DNA of 57,079 nt from Thermococcus sp. (GCF_026988555.1 NZ_JALSLB010000035.1:1-57079); one strand, 5' to 3'. Shown: positions 17,112-25,723, counted from the first letter of the stretch. The notes: generated from the sequence alone by a model not told the origin. Made by a program: numbers and translations.

Positions 17112-17887
17112 TTCTTCCCCCCGAAGATAGCTTTGAAGACCCTCTTTATCGGGCTCTCCGGTGCCGGTGGCTGCCACTTGATGCCGGCCAGCTTCGCGGC
17201 CAGCTGTTTGATGGATATCGCCGCGGGGCTGGTGGGGTTCTTGATGACCAGCGGAACACCGTACGCACTTGCCCTCTTAACCTCCGGATCCTCGGGTACC
17301 ACTCCCAAAACCGGAACCTCCAGTATCGCCTCGATCTCCTCCTGGGTGAGTTCCGTCTTCTCGTTGGTGACCCTGTTCAGTATCGCACCCAGGGGTAGGG
17401 TTCCAAGCTTTTCGGCTATGAGCTTGGTCTTGAGGGAGTCTGTTATGGCCGAGATTTCTGGGTTCGTGACGATTATAAGCTCTTTACCGATCAACAGAGC
17501 TGTCACAGATGTCATCTCAAGGCCAGCGGGAGCATCAATCAGAATGAAATCCGCCATCTGGCTTATCTCTCTTATGACCTCCCTGAGACGCTCCGGCTTT
17601 GCTTTTTTGATCTTCTCAAGGCTCAGGCCACCAGGTATGACCTTAACCCCCGCGGGACCCTCATAAACGGCGTCCTTCAGGTCCGCCTCCCTTGCGAGGA
17701 CATCATGAAGCGTTATGGGTATGTCCTCCATGCCGAGGACGAGGCTCAAGTTTGCCATGGTTATATCCGCGTCTATCAGTATGACCTCTTTGCCAAATTG
17801 AGCCAGCGCAACACCGAGATTTGCAACGGTCGTTGTTTTACCAGTTCCACCTTTTCCTGAAGCAAAAACAATTGAACGACCCTCCAA
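17108..17887 (-). CDS. minD: MinD/ParA-family ATPase
   Basis: This is a deviant-Walker P-loop ATPase of about 259 residues. The motif GKGGTGKT is at 11-18 with the signature lysine, followed by DADITMANLSLVLG and the Walker B region FILIDAPAGL. MinD-type proteins dimerise on membranes and place partners in the cell. The C-terminus SPIKRVFKAIFGGKK is a basic amphipathic helix like a MinD membrane-targeting sequence. There is no ATG near the domain. TTG 17887 (MEGRSIVFASGKGG) with GGAGGTG 6 bases before it is preferred; GTG 17902 is possible. A TATA-like TGATTTAAGG lies near 17935. Confidence 0.92.
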   Translation of the reverse strand: MEGRSIVFASGKGGTGKTTTVANLGVALAQFGKEVILIDADITMANLSLVLGMEDIPITLHDVLAREADLKDAVYEGPAGVKVIPGGLSLEKIKKAKPERLREVIREISQMADFILIDAPAGLEMTSVTALLIGKELIIVTNPEISAITDSLKTKLIAEKLGTLPLGAILNRVTNEKTELTQEEIEAILEVPVLGVVPEDPEVKRASAYGVPLVIKNPTSPAAISIKQLAAKLAGIKWQPPAPESPIKRVFKAIFGGKK

Positions 17888-18050
17888 AGTCAACACCTCC
17901 ACCGCGATGGGTACACCGCCTTCTAGCGGTTCCTTAAATCAGACGTTCATGGAGTAATCACCGGTTTTGTATGTGATGGATAAGGAGGGTAGGCTTTTAT
18001 CTTTTGCGGTCCGTTCACCAAAAAATGTAAAGGGGGTACAGGAAAGTACA

Positions 18051-18857
18051 TTACTCCGTTTCTGCCTCTTTCTCCAGTTTCTTCCGGGCAACGTCCGCGG
18101 TATCCGCAAGGCTCCTAAAGAGCTTGAGCATCTCCATCGGTAGGGTCAGCACTATAACGTTGCTCTTATCACCGGCCACGTCGCTTATGGTCTGAAGGGT
18201 CCTCAGCTGAAGGGCCATCGGGTGCTGGGAGACTATCTCGGCGGCATCCCTGAGCTTCTCGGCAGCCTGCCTCTCTGCCTCGGCAAGGGTAATCCTGGCC
18301 CTTCTTTCTCTCTCCGCCTCAGCCTGCCGTGCCATGGCTTTCTGCATTCCACTCGGCAACTCGACATCCTTTATCTCAACGGTGCTGACCTTTATACCCC
18401 ACGGATCCGTCGCCTCGTCGATAATCTTCTGCAACTCCATGTTGAGCTTTTCCCTCTCACTGAGGAGCTCATCGAGGTGAGCCTGCCCTATAACGCTTCT
18501 GAGCGTTGTCTGGGCTATCTGACTGGTGGCCATTATGTAATTAGCTACCTGCGTGACGGCTTTCACCGGGTCAATCACGCGGAAGTACACAACGGCGTTA
18601 ACCCTTACGGGCACGTTGTCCTTTGTGATGGTCTCCTGTACCGGAACATCGAGGACGCGCGTCCTGAGGTCTATGACAACTGCCTTTTCAAATATCGGGA
18701 TGATGAAAAATATCCCTGGTCCCCTTGCTCCGACGACTCTACCTAGTCTGAAGATAACTGCCCTCTGGTACTCTTTCACTATCTTTATGGCACTTGCCAA
18801 AACAATCAAAACAAAAAACAACACTATACCAATCACTACCGTGCTAAGTGCGGCCAT
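18051..18857 (-). CDS. Stomatin-like SPFH/band 7 protein
   Basis: This 268-residue protein has an N-terminal transmembrane helix (residues 6-24), then an SPFH domain starting at KEYQRAVIFRLGR and a C-terminal coiled coil rich in Ala/Glu/Arg (MARQAEAERERRARITLAEAERQ). It is the homologue of the Pyrococcus stomatin cleaved by the NfeD-type protease encoded just upstream. ATG 18857 follows GGAGGGAAAGGAG and overlaps the protease gene by 14 bases. Likely role: membrane scaffold or quality control. Confidence 0.95.
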   Translation of the reverse strand: MAALSTVVIGIVLFFVLIVLASAIKIVKEYQRAVIFRLGRVVGARGPGIFFIIPIFEKAVVIDLRTRVLDVPVQETITKDNVPVRVNAVVYFRVIDPVKAVTQVANYIMATSQIAQTTLRSVIGQAHLDELLSEREKLNMELQKIIDEATDPWGIKVSTVEIKDVELPSGMQKAMARQAEAERERRARITLAEAERQAAEKLRDAAEIVSQHPMALQLRTLQTISDVAGDKSNVIVLTLPMEMLKLFRSLADTADVARKKLEKEAETE

Positions 18858-20184
18858 TCTCCTTTCCCTCCTTCGAAACTATAAGAGTCAGCCCCCTTAT
18901 TCCAACCACGACAACGTCTTCTCCGACCTTTATCGGATTCCCGTCTTTGCTGACTGCCCTCCATAGTTCCCCGTGAACCTTTATCATACCCTCAGGGGCT
19001 ACGTCCTGAATGACCCTCCCCCTCTTACCGATAAGCTCCTCCCTTCCAGCCTCCGGTTTTTTCCGATGTGCCCTGACGACCGCGGCCATGCCAAAGGCAA
19101 AAAACAGCCCGATCAAAAGTGCCAGTGCCACGATGACTATCCTCAGGTTCTCGTAAACGTTGCCACTCACGAGGTACTCACCTCCTCCGCCAAAGAGTAG
19201 GATGCCGCCCATGATGAACGTAACCACCCCTGCAACCGTGAAGAGTCCAAATGTTGGAGTAAGTGCCTCGGCAATGAAAAACACCATCGCGAGTACTATC
19301 AGCAGAAGTCCCGAACTGCTGTAACCGAAGTATCCCAGACCTATCAGGCCGAGGACCAGCAGTATTGCACCAACGGTCTCAGGAACGTGCCATCCAGGGG
19401 TTAGAAAACCGAGAACGAGGCCCAGAATCCCCAGATTGAGGAGAAGGTACGCCACCGTTGGGTCCGTTATGTAGTTTATCAAAGTATCCTTAAAAGACTG
19501 CCCCAAGTACACGACCTTGACGCCCTCCAGGTTGAGGGTCACGTTTCCACGCCCCGCAACTGGGATCCTCGTCCTCATACCGTTTACCTTCAGCAGAAGA
19601 TCGGGGACGTCACCGGCCACAGCCTCCACAACGTGAGCCCTGAGTGCCTCATCCGGTGTAAGGCTCAGGTCTCTCGTTATGAACTCCACGGCGGCGGTTT
19701 CATTTCTACCGCTTTCCTGGGCAAGTGATCTCATGTAGGCGGTGTAGAAGTTGCGTATCTTCGCCGGAGCTTTAATTATGCTCCCATTAGCCGCGTAGCC
19801 CATTATAGGTTCACAGGCACCTATGCTGGTTCCGGGGGCCATGGCGATAATGTGGGACCCCATTGCAATGTACGTTCCGGCGGAAGCCGCTATCGCCCCC
19901 CTTGGTGCCACGTAGATGATGACCGGAACGGTTGAGTTCTGGATCTCTGAAACGATCTTCATCATAGCATCTCCCAGTCCGCCGGGGGTGTTGAGCTCAA
20001 TTATGAGAGCCTCAGCGTGGGCGTTCTCCGCCGCGGATATATAGCGTGAAAACTGGTCCACCGTGTAGCCCGTTATCATACCATCTATCTTGGCCACGTA
20101 GACGGCATGGTTCTCCCCAGCGTTCGCGAGTGGAATGAATAACATCAAAAGAAAAACCGTTGAGAGTACCGCACCCTTCCTCAT
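18844..20184 (-). CDS. NfeD-family membrane serine protease (ClpP-like)
   Basis: This is a 446-residue protein with a signal peptide (residues 1-23), a ClpP-like protease domain, four or five membrane helices (about 275-400) and a C-terminal NfeD OB-fold. The catalytic Ser101 is in AASAGTY and Lys142 in APAKIRNF; the 41-residue spacing equals that of the Pyrococcus p-stomatin protease PH1510. It cleaves the C-terminus of the stomatin encoded next in the operon. The frame is open further upstream, but ATG 20184 starts the signal peptide. TTTAAA near 20217 is the likely TATA box. Confidence 0.95.
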   Translation of the reverse strand: MRKGAVLSTVFLLMLFIPLANAGENHAVYVAKIDGMITGYTVDQFSRYISAAENAHAEALIIELNTPGGLGDAMMKIVSEIQNSTVPVIIYVAPRGAIAASAGTYIAMGSHIIAMAPGTSIGACEPIMGYAANGSIIKAPAKIRNFYTAYMRSLAQESGRNETAAVEFITRDLSLTPDEALRAHVVEAVAGDVPDLLLKVNGMRTRIPVAGRGNVTLNLEGVKVVYLGQSFKDTLINYITDPTVAYLLLNLGILGLVLGFLTPGWHVPETVGAILLVLGLIGLGYFGYSSSGLLLIVLAMVFFIAEALTPTFGLFTVAGVVTFIMGGILLFGGGGEYLVSGNVYENLRIVIVALALLIGLFFAFGMAAVVRAHRKKPEAGREELIGKRGRVIQDVAPEGMIKVHGELWRAVSKDGNPIKVGEDVVVVGIRGLTLIVSKEGKENGRT

Positions 20185-20272
20185 TTTCCCGCCCGTATAT
20201 AATACCACTTCAAGGTTTAAATCTTTCGCTTCCCCCGAAAGTGATTTATATATTGGGTGTCGATCCCTTAAC

Positions 20273-20572
20273 ATGAATTTGAAGACCCTCACCAAGCTCT
20301 ACCGTGTTGTCCTGGGCGATGAGAAAGTTGAACGAGCTTGGGAGCTCGTGAGGAAGGTGGCCAGATATTCCAACCGCGAGCCGTACTGGGAATTCCTCAA
20401 GCAGAACTTCGAGGTCCGTGCCGAGGATGTTAAAGACGCCCTCCGCTTCCTTGAAGAAAAGGGAGAGATTCAAATCAAACGCTCCGTTGACGGTAGGAGA
20501 CTCTACGTCTCGACCCTAAAGGATATAAGGAAGAACCCCGTTAAGCTCGACCGATGGCTGGGATTGACCTAA
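20273..20572 (+). CDS. Winged-helix-like hypothetical protein
   Basis: This 99-residue protein is predicted mostly helical with a C-terminal segment (DVKDALRFLEEKGEIQIKRSVDG split over a helix and beta wing) resembling a winged helix-turn-helix. It could bind DNA, but the family is not recognised. TTTATATAT at 20245-20253 is centred 24 bases before ATG 20273, so the mRNA is probably leaderless. It overlaps the glycosylase start by 19 bases and heads a four-gene operon. Confidence 0.7.
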   Translation: MNLKTLTKLYRVVLGDEKVERAWELVRKVARYSNREPYWEFLKQNFEVRAEDVKDALRFLEEKGEIQIKRSVDGRRLYVSTLKDIRKNPVKLDRWLGLT

Positions 20573-21384
20573 AAAAGACGACACACGAGATGATACGCAA
20601 CGGCACCTGGAAGTTCGAAGATGGTGTTTTCTACCAGGCTTTTGAGAGAGGTATCGCCGGCTACGATGGGGAGAACTTCATTTTTCTCGACTCGTGGAGC
20701 AGAAGGGAACGAAAATCCGCGAAGGAAAAGTTGTCCTTCATCCTCGGCTTCGATACGGACTTGGATTCCTTCTACGCCGAGATAAGCGATTCGCCCTTTG
20801 CCTTCCTCATAGACGAGTTCTACGGCCTAACCGTCCCTGCCGCACCTAGTCCATATCAAGCTTTAATCGAGACAATAGCCCAGCAGCAGGTGAGCTTTGA
20901 GTTCGCCCAGAGAACCATAGCGAACCTCGTGAGGCTCGCGGGCAGGCAGGCGGGAGATTTACACACGTTCCCTTCTTCGGAGAAGATAGCGTCCCTGAGC
21001 GAGGAGGAGCTGAAAAGGGCCAGGCTCGGCTATAGGGCGGGCTACATAAAGTCTCTGACGGAGCTTTATTTGGCCAAAAAGCTCGACCTCGAACTCTGGG
21101 ACTGGGACGTTGAGGAGGCCATCAAGTACCTCACAAAGTTCCGGGGCATAGGAAAGTGGAGCGCCGAGCTCTTCCTGGCATACGGCCTCAGAAAGAACGT
21201 CTATCCGGCCGGAGACCTCGGACTGAGACGCGGGATAGCAAAGATTTTTGGAAAGCGGGTTAAAGACGTCAGGGAAAGGGACGTGAGGGAGGTAATAGAA
21301 CCCTACGGGAAGTGGAAGGGAGTTCTGGCGTTTTACATCACCTGCTACGACAGAAAGACCGAGATAGGGAGGAAGAGAAAATGA
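20554..21384 (+). CDS. HhH-GPD DNA glycosylase (AlkA-like)
   Basis: This 276-residue protein of the helix-hairpin-helix DNA glycosylase superfamily removes damaged bases, probably alkylated purines. The core has AQQQVSFEFAQRTIANL, the hairpin FRGIGKWSAELFLAYGL and the catalytic Asp in YPAGDLGLRRG. No lysine sits in the bifunctional position and there is no FeS cluster motif, which favours a monofunctional AlkA-type enzyme. ATG 20554 lies within the upstream gene; ATG 20590 is a possible shorter start. Its stop overlaps the next ATG. Confidence 0.92.
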   Translation: MAGIDLKKTTHEMIRNGTWKFEDGVFYQAFERGIAGYDGENFIFLDSWSRRERKSAKEKLSFILGFDTDLDSFYAEISDSPFAFLIDEFYGLTVPAAPSPYQALIETIAQQQVSFEFAQRTIANLVRLAGRQAGDLHTFPSSEKIASLSEEELKRARLGYRAGYIKSLTELYLAKKLDLELWDWDVEEAIKYLTKFRGIGKWSAELFLAYGLRKNVYPAGDLGLRRGIAKIFGKRVKDVRERDVREVIEPYGKWKGVLAFYITCYDRKTEIGRKRK

Positions 21385-21713
21385 GAGAGGTTAGGATTAT
21401 CCTGGAGAAGGAAAAATTCAAATCATTAAAGAGGCATGATGCTAGCTCAATCCTCCGCGAAAACCTGCCTCGGGTGGAGGATACTCTAAAGGCCGAGCGC
21501 GAGGGGATTCTTCTTAAGAGGATCGCAAAACTCGAAGAAAGACTCCAGAAGATGGAAGGAGAGATAGAGGAGCTCAGGGAGTTCTACGAGAGGGCTCTGC
21601 GGGATAAAGAGCTCATGGTAGCCGAGCGTGAGAGGCTGAGACGGGAAAACGATGAGCTCAGAAAGAGGGTTGAGGAGAAGAAGAGAGAGCTTGAGAAAGT
21701 TCATGGAGCGTGA
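21381..21713 (+). CDS. Coiled-coil protein of unknown function
   Basis: This 110-residue protein has a short N-terminal segment (MREVRIILEKEKFKSLKRHD) followed by an almost unbroken charged coiled coil from about residue 40 to the end. No family is recognised. ATG 21381 overlaps the glycosylase stop codon (ATGA), indicating coupled translation. Its partners are the glycosylase before and another coiled-coil protein after it. Confidence 0.75.
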   Translation: MREVRIILEKEKFKSLKRHDASSILRENLPRVEDTLKAEREGILLKRIAKLEERLQKMEGEIEELREFYERALRDKELMVAERERLRRENDELRKRVEEKKRELEKVHGA

Positions 21714-21718
21714 ACGAG

Positions 21719-22117
21719 ATGAGGCTCATAATCAAGCCGAACAAGGGCTTCGGGAAAATCGAGGCCGAGATAAACGAAGAGCTGTGGAGGGAGATAGAGC
21801 ACCTCAGCGAGAAGTATGGAGTCCCTGCTGAGCGAGTCATTGAGATAGCCCTGACCGGCGAGTTCCGCGAGCCGATGGGAAACCTTGAGAAGCTTGGGGA
21901 GAAGGTGAAGGAGCTTGAGGAAAGGACGTGGGAGCTTGAGAAGGAGTATGCCCCGCTCCGATTCAAGACTTATGGCCTTAGCGAGGACAACAAGATACTC
22001 GCCATCGAGCTTTCCGGCCTACTTGCCGAGAACAGCGGGCTTAAGAGGTTTTTGAGAATGAAACCCGAGCGCAACGTCGAGCTGAGAAAGCTTATATCCT
22101 ACTACCTCCAAGGTTGA
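21719..22117 (+). CDS. Coiled-coil protein with ribbon-helix-helix-like N-terminus
   Basis: This 132-residue protein starts MRLIIKPNKGFGKIEAEI, and then ELWREIEHLSEKYG and PAERVIEIALTGEF. That resembles a ribbon-helix-helix DNA-binding motif; the match is by eye only. A coiled coil covers about 55-80 and a helical basic C-terminus follows. GTG 21710 is an alternative start overlapping the upstream stop. It is the last gene of the operon, and the sRNA gene begins about 8 bases after its stop. Confidence 0.72.
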   Translation: MRLIIKPNKGFGKIEAEINEELWREIEHLSEKYGVPAERVIEIALTGEFREPMGNLEKLGEKVKELEERTWELEKEYAPLRFKTYGLSEDNKILAIELSGLLAENSGLKRFLRMKPERNVELRKLISYYLQG

Positions 22118-22124
22118 ACCGCGG

Positions 22125-22171
22125 ATGATGAGGGCGAATTGCACGGATCGGTGAAGAGTAACGCTATCTGA
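22125..22171 (+). ncRNA. C/D box sRNA
   Basis: All four boxes appear with archaeal spacing: C box ATGATGA (22125-22131), a 12-base guide (gggcgaattgca), D' box CGGA (22144-22147, one mismatch to CTGA), a 3-base spacer, C' box GTGAAGA (22151-22157, one mismatch), a 10-base guide (gtaacgctat), and D box CTGA (22168-22171). Such RNAs direct 2'-O-methylation of rRNA or tRNA opposite the fifth base from D or D'. Targets were not identified. It sits between the coiled-coil operon and the convergent nob1 gene, with no clear promoter of its own, so it may be processed from the operon transcript. Confidence 0.75.
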
Positions 22172-22202
22172 CGCCGTCCCGGGCGGGCCGTGACGATTCC
22201 AA

Positions 22203-22256
22203 GACGGGCTGAACCGCTTTGCGGTTGTGACGTACCCTATGAGCGCCGAGCCCGTC
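22203..22256. repeat. Long inverted repeat with inner hairpin at nob1 3' end
   Basis: GACGGGCT (22203-22210) is perfectly complementary to AGCCCGTC (22249-22256), and between them lies the tight hairpin AACCGC-TTT-GCGGTT (22212-22226). The right arm is inside the last codons of nob1. On the nob1 mRNA the stop region would fold into this structure, which may act in 3' end formation. On the plus strand it directly follows the C/D sRNA. Confidence 0.6.
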
Positions 22257-22740
22257 CGGGGCGTTTTCTCCGGCGCTTCTTGGGGAACAACCTCACCGGG
22301 CTTCCGCAGTCCGGGCAGATTCCCTCCTGCGGCATCTCGGAAAACTTCTTTCCACAGCCGATGCAGACGTAGTTCCAGTGGATTACCCGCTTAATTCCCC
22401 TCTTGAGGGTTCTGAACTCTATTCCTAAGGTCTTTGCTATGTTCTGCAGGTTGTAGTCGTCGGTGAAGAGAAGCCCCTTAAGCTCGTACGCCAGGGCAAG
22501 AACCTCAAGGTCTGCCCCGCTGAGTTCGTTTAACTCGCCCGTCTTTCTCGCCGCTTCCATCACGGCTTCAATGCTCTCCCTTGACGGCTGTAGAACCCTA
22601 ACCTTTCCCGCGCTTATCAGTCCCTCCAAGAAAAGCCTCGACTCCGGGTCTTTCACTTCATCGACGACCTTCGGCGTCGTAACGCCCTCCACATCGAACC
22701 CCTGAATAAACACTGCCGCATCGATGACCTGAACCTTCAT
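22237..22740 (-). CDS. nob1: Nob1-like endoribonuclease (PIN domain + Zn ribbon)
   Basis: This 167-residue ribosome-assembly nuclease matures the 3' end of 16S rRNA. The PIN domain begins [11 protein letters not shown] with acidic Asp7, and carries [12 protein letters not shown] and [12 protein letters not shown] as the remaining catalytic acids. A zinc ribbon follows with CIGC and CPDC. The C-terminus is very basic ([15 protein letters not shown]) and suits rRNA binding. The ATG at 22740 is divergent from pxpA. The gene sits beside an rRNA-modification-type C/D sRNA. Confidence 0.93.
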   Translation of the reverse strand: MKVQVIDAAVFIQGFDVEGVTTPKVVDEVKDPESRLFLEGLISAGKVRVLQPSRESIEAVMEAARKTGELNELSGADLEVLALAYELKGLLFTDDYNLQNIAKTLGIEFRTLKRGIKRVIHWNYVCIGCGKKFSEMPQEGICPDCGSPVRLFPKKRRRKRPGRARRS

Positions 22741-22799
22741 GGCCTAAACTCGGAGAAACCCTTTTTTAGATTTCCGTCGAAATGAAGCCGGTGGTGCGG

Positions 22800-23567
22800 A
22801 TGAAGGTGGACCTGAACTCCGACCTTGGGGAAAGCTTCGGCCGTTACAAGCTCGGCCTGGATGAGGAGGTCATGAACCACATCACGAGCGCGAACGTAGC
22901 TACCGGCTGGCACGCCGGCGACCCGATAGTCATGAGAAAAACCGTGAGGCTCGCGAAGGAGAAGGGCGTCGCGGTTGGTGCCCACCCTGGCTATCCAGAC
23001 CTTCTCGGCTTTGGCAGGAGGTATATGAAGCTCACTCCGGAGGAGGCTCGCAATTACATCCTCTACCAGATAGGTGCGCTCTACGCGTTTACAAGGGCGG
23101 AAGGAATCGAGCTCCAGCACGTCAAGCCACACGGCGCTTTGTACAACGCTCTCGTCAAGGAGGAGGAACTCGCGAGGGCCGTCATCGAGGGTATAGCTGA
23201 CTTCGATAAAGGGCTTATCTTCGTTACTCTCTCCGGCTCAAGGCCGGCTGAGATAGCGGAAGAGATGGGGGTTAAGGTAGCCCACGAGGTCTTCGCCGAC
23301 AGGGCCTACAACCCTGATGGCACTTTGGTTTCCCGCTCGAAGCCGGGAGCGGTAATCCACGACAAAGAGGAGATAGTGGAAAGGGTCATCTCAATGGTCA
23401 AGGACGGGGGAGTGAAAGCGATAAACGGCGAGTGGATTGAGCTGAAAGCTGATACCATCTGCGTTCACGGCGACAATCCTAAAGCGGTCGAGATTGCGGC
23501 CCACATAAGAAAAGTCCTTGAAGAGGAAGGAGTGAAAATTGTCCCTATGAGAGATGTTGTCCGGTGA
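22800..23567 (+). CDS. pxpA: 5-oxoprolinase subunit PxpA (LamB/YcsF)
   Basis: This 255-residue subunit belongs to the ATP-dependent 5-oxoprolinase that opens 5-oxo-L-proline to glutamate. The family pattern is clear: [17 protein letters not shown] at the N-terminus, [35 protein letters not shown], and the late [19 protein letters not shown] 22800 is preferred over 22782 because GGTGGTG precedes it and the TATA-like TTTTTTAGAT (about 22761) fits. It heads a three-gene operon. Confidence 0.94.
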   Translation: MKVDLNSDLGESFGRYKLGLDEEVMNHITSANVATGWHAGDPIVMRKTVRLAKEKGVAVGAHPGYPDLLGFGRRYMKLTPEEARNYILYQIGALYAFTRAEGIELQHVKPHGALYNALVKEEELARAVIEGIADFDKGLIFVTLSGSRPAEIAEEMGVKVAHEVFADRAYNPDGTLVSRSKPGAVIHDKEEIVERVISMVKDGGVKAINGEWIELKADTICVHGDNPKAVEIAAHIRKVLEEEGVKIVPMRDVVR

Positions 23568-23571
23568 GAGC

Positions 23572-24258
23572 ATGAAGTTCAAACCCCTCGGCGATTCCGC
23601 CCTGCTGATTTCCTTCGGCGAGGTTATAGGCGAGGAGATAAACGAGAAAATACACTCCCTCGCGAGGGCGATAGAGCGGGCTAACTTTGAGTGGCTCGTT
23701 GAGGTTGTTCCAGCATACTCTTCCCTCGCGGTAATCTATGACCCTGTGTTGATAGACTTCGAACGCGTCAAGCGGACAATTGAAGGGCTTGAGTTCTCGA
23801 GCGAGAAGTTCGAGGGGAAACTTGTTAAGATTCCTGTTCTCTACGGCGGTGAATACGGTCCCGATTTGGAGTTCGTGGCACAGCACAACGGCCTGAGCGT
23901 TGATAAGGTCATTGAGATACATTCCAAGCCGACCTACCGTGTCCACTTCCTCGGCTTCCTTCCCGGCTTCGCCTACCTCGGCGGTATGGACGAGCGCATA
24001 GCGACGCCACGTCTTGGGAGGCCCAGGCTAAAGGTTCCTGCCGGCTCGGTGGGGATAGCTGGGAAACAGACTGGCATCTACCCCCTCGAAAGCCCCGGTG
24101 GTTGGAGGCTCATTGGGAGAACTCCGCTCAGACTCTTCGATCCATCGAAAGAGCCGCCAACCCTTCTCCGGCCGGGGGACAGAGTGAGGTTCGTCCCAGT
24201 AGACGAAGATGAATTCAGGGAGCTCTACGAGCGTGAATGGGGTGAAAGGAATGATTGA
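23572..24258 (+). CDS. pxpB: 5-oxoprolinase subunit PxpB
   Basis: This 228-residue subunit of 5-oxoprolinase, formerly a KipI/allophanate-hydrolase-like family, works with PxpA and PxpC. It shows MKFKPLGDSALLISFG, a central PVLYGGEYGPDL, and the conserved FLGFLPGFAYLGGMD and KTGIYPLESPGGW-type (here KQTGIYPLESPGGW) motifs. ATG 23572 follows GGTGAG four bases after the pxpA stop. It overlaps pxpC by 8 bases. Confidence 0.95.
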   Translation: MKFKPLGDSALLISFGEVIGEEINEKIHSLARAIERANFEWLVEVVPAYSSLAVIYDPVLIDFERVKRTIEGLEFSSEKFEGKLVKIPVLYGGEYGPDLEFVAQHNGLSVDKVIEIHSKPTYRVHFLGFLPGFAYLGGMDERIATPRLGRPRLKVPAGSVGIAGKQTGIYPLESPGGWRLIGRTPLRLFDPSKEPPTLLRPGDRVRFVPVDEDEFRELYEREWGERND

Positions 24259-25252
24259 GCTCCTCAGTGTTCCCTCTTTGCTGACGGTTCAGGACTCCGG
24301 CAGGATGAGCTACCGAAAGCTCGGCGTTCCGGTTTCCGGCTTCATGGACGATTACTCTGCGAGGATAGCGAACTACCTCGTCGGAAACCCCGGCGATGCT
24401 CCGCTCCTTGAGTTCCTCCTCGCAGGCCCAACGCTCAGGTTCAATGCCTCCGCCGTCTTTGCGGTTGCCGGCGACGTTGAGGTGAAGCTAAACGGCGTGC
24501 CTGTTGAGCCGTGGACGAGCCACTGGGCGAAGAGGGGGGATATACTTGAAGTGGGGACGCTGAGGGGCGGGCTCTACGGATACATCGCCTTCGCCGGCGG
24601 GATAAAGTGCAAACCGCTCCTCGGGAGCTGTTCGACCTACCCCAAGGCTGGCCTTGGAAGGCCGCTGAAGGCCGGGGATGTACTGAACATCGGATACGCG
24701 GTACTAACGGGGAAGGATGGGAGGTACCTCCCTCCTGAGCTGAGGCCGGATTATTCCACCAAGGAAAAGACAGTCCGCGTCGTCCTCGGCCCGGACCTTG
24801 ACCACTTCACCGGGGAGGGTGTAGAGACCTTCCTGAGCGAGTTCTATACCGTAACTCCCGAGTCCGACAGGATGGGTTACCGGCTCGATGGAAAGAAGAT
24901 AGAGCACTCCAAAAAGGGAGCTGGAATCATAACCGGCCCCCTCGTCCCCGGTTCAGTTCAGGTTTCAGCCAGCGGAAAGCCAATAGTGATGCTCCGCGAC
25001 GCCCAGACGACGGGTGGCTACGCGAAGATAGCCGTCGTTTCAAGGGTTGACCTCCCCATCGTTGCACAGAGCCGGCCGGGGGAGAGGCTTAGGTTTGAGG
25101 CGGTGAGCGTTGACGAAGCCCGGGAGCTTCTGATCAGGCGCGAGAAGACCCTGGTTGCAATCAAGGACTTCCTCGACGGGAAGATGCATGCTTACAGGAT
25201 AAGAACGGGGAAAGAAGAGACAATTGTCTTCACAAAAGTGGAAAAAGAATGA
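24251..25252 (+). CDS. pxpC: 5-oxoprolinase subunit PxpC
   Basis: This 333-residue subunit, formerly KipA/biotin-dependent-carboxylase-like, completes 5-oxoprolinase. It starts IELLSVPSLLTVQDSGR and includes RKLGVPVSGFMD, YGYIAFAGGIKC and ESDRMGYRLDG, followed by GAGIITGPLVPGSVQV, all typical. ATG 24251 overlaps the pxpB stop. The C-terminus is convergent with the UPF0179 gene with 2 bases between stop codons, so transcription must end abruptly here. Confidence 0.95.
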   Translation: MIELLSVPSLLTVQDSGRMSYRKLGVPVSGFMDDYSARIANYLVGNPGDAPLLEFLLAGPTLRFNASAVFAVAGDVEVKLNGVPVEPWTSHWAKRGDILEVGTLRGGLYGYIAFAGGIKCKPLLGSCSTYPKAGLGRPLKAGDVLNIGYAVLTGKDGRYLPPELRPDYSTKEKTVRVVLGPDLDHFTGEGVETFLSEFYTVTPESDRMGYRLDGKKIEHSKKGAGIITGPLVPGSVQVSASGKPIVMLRDAQTTGGYAKIAVVSRVDLPIVAQSRPGERLRFEAVSVDEARELLIRREKTLVAIKDFLDGKMHAYRIRTGKEETIVFTKVEKE

Positions 25253-25254
25253 GG

Positions 25255-25689
25255 TCAATCCTTCTTGCGCATGACCTTGACGACTTTGTATGTCTTGCCG
25301 TTGCACTCCACGTCGCCGAGTACCTCTATTATCTTTACATGGTCGCCGTCAAAGAGGCCTTCGGGGCTGAAGAGCTCCGCCTTCTCCGGGTCGCTGCACT
25401 CCTCGAACTTGAGCTGTATCACAGAGCCTGCTATCGCCAGCCTGGGCTCTATCGCTACTTCGATGCTGGGCTCGACGACCTCGACGACACGAACCTTGCC
25501 CTCGTGAAGCGGGCAGGAATGCGAGGGCATACTCCTCACGCGGAGGATTTTGTACCTCCTGCCGGGTTCGAGGTTCCCGACGCAGACTCCTGCGAGCTTG
25601 CACGTCTTGCAAGGTTCTGCAGGGCCATAATATATGAACTCGACTCCGGGTCTTGCCAGTTTTTCCCCAACTAATGTAATTATCGCCAT
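25255..25689 (-). CDS. UPF0179 family protein
   Basis: This 144-residue protein matches the archaeal UPF0179 family. It has [18 protein letters not shown], and then two or more cysteine pairs ([13 protein letters not shown] and a later SHSCPLH), suggesting a bound metal or FeS cluster. The function is unknown. GGAGGTG precedes the ATG. It is downstream of the G1P dehydrogenase gene in the same direction, separated by 34 bases, and may be co-transcribed. Confidence 0.88.
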   Translation of the reverse strand: MAIITLVGEKLARPGVEFIYYGPAEPCKTCKLAGVCVGNLEPGRRYKILRVRSMPSHSCPLHEGKVRVVEVVEPSIEVAIEPRLAIAGSVIQLKFEECSDPEKAELFSPEGLFDGDHVKIIEVLGDVECNGKTYKVVKVMRKKD

Positions 25690-25723
25690 TTCAACACCTC
25701 CATGAGCGATGATAAGTACCGGT

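Noticed and set aside
22190-22242. A second C/D box sRNA (GTGACGA, 12 bases, CTGA, then GTGACGT)
   Set aside because: The C boxes are degenerate, no D box follows the second C-like box, and the spacer between the inner boxes holds a hairpin. Kept only as part of the inverted-repeat observation.
25349-25612. Arg-rich 87-codon frame on the minus strand inside UPF0179
   Set aside because: It is an alternate frame of the UPF0179 gene with the composition of a shadow frame.
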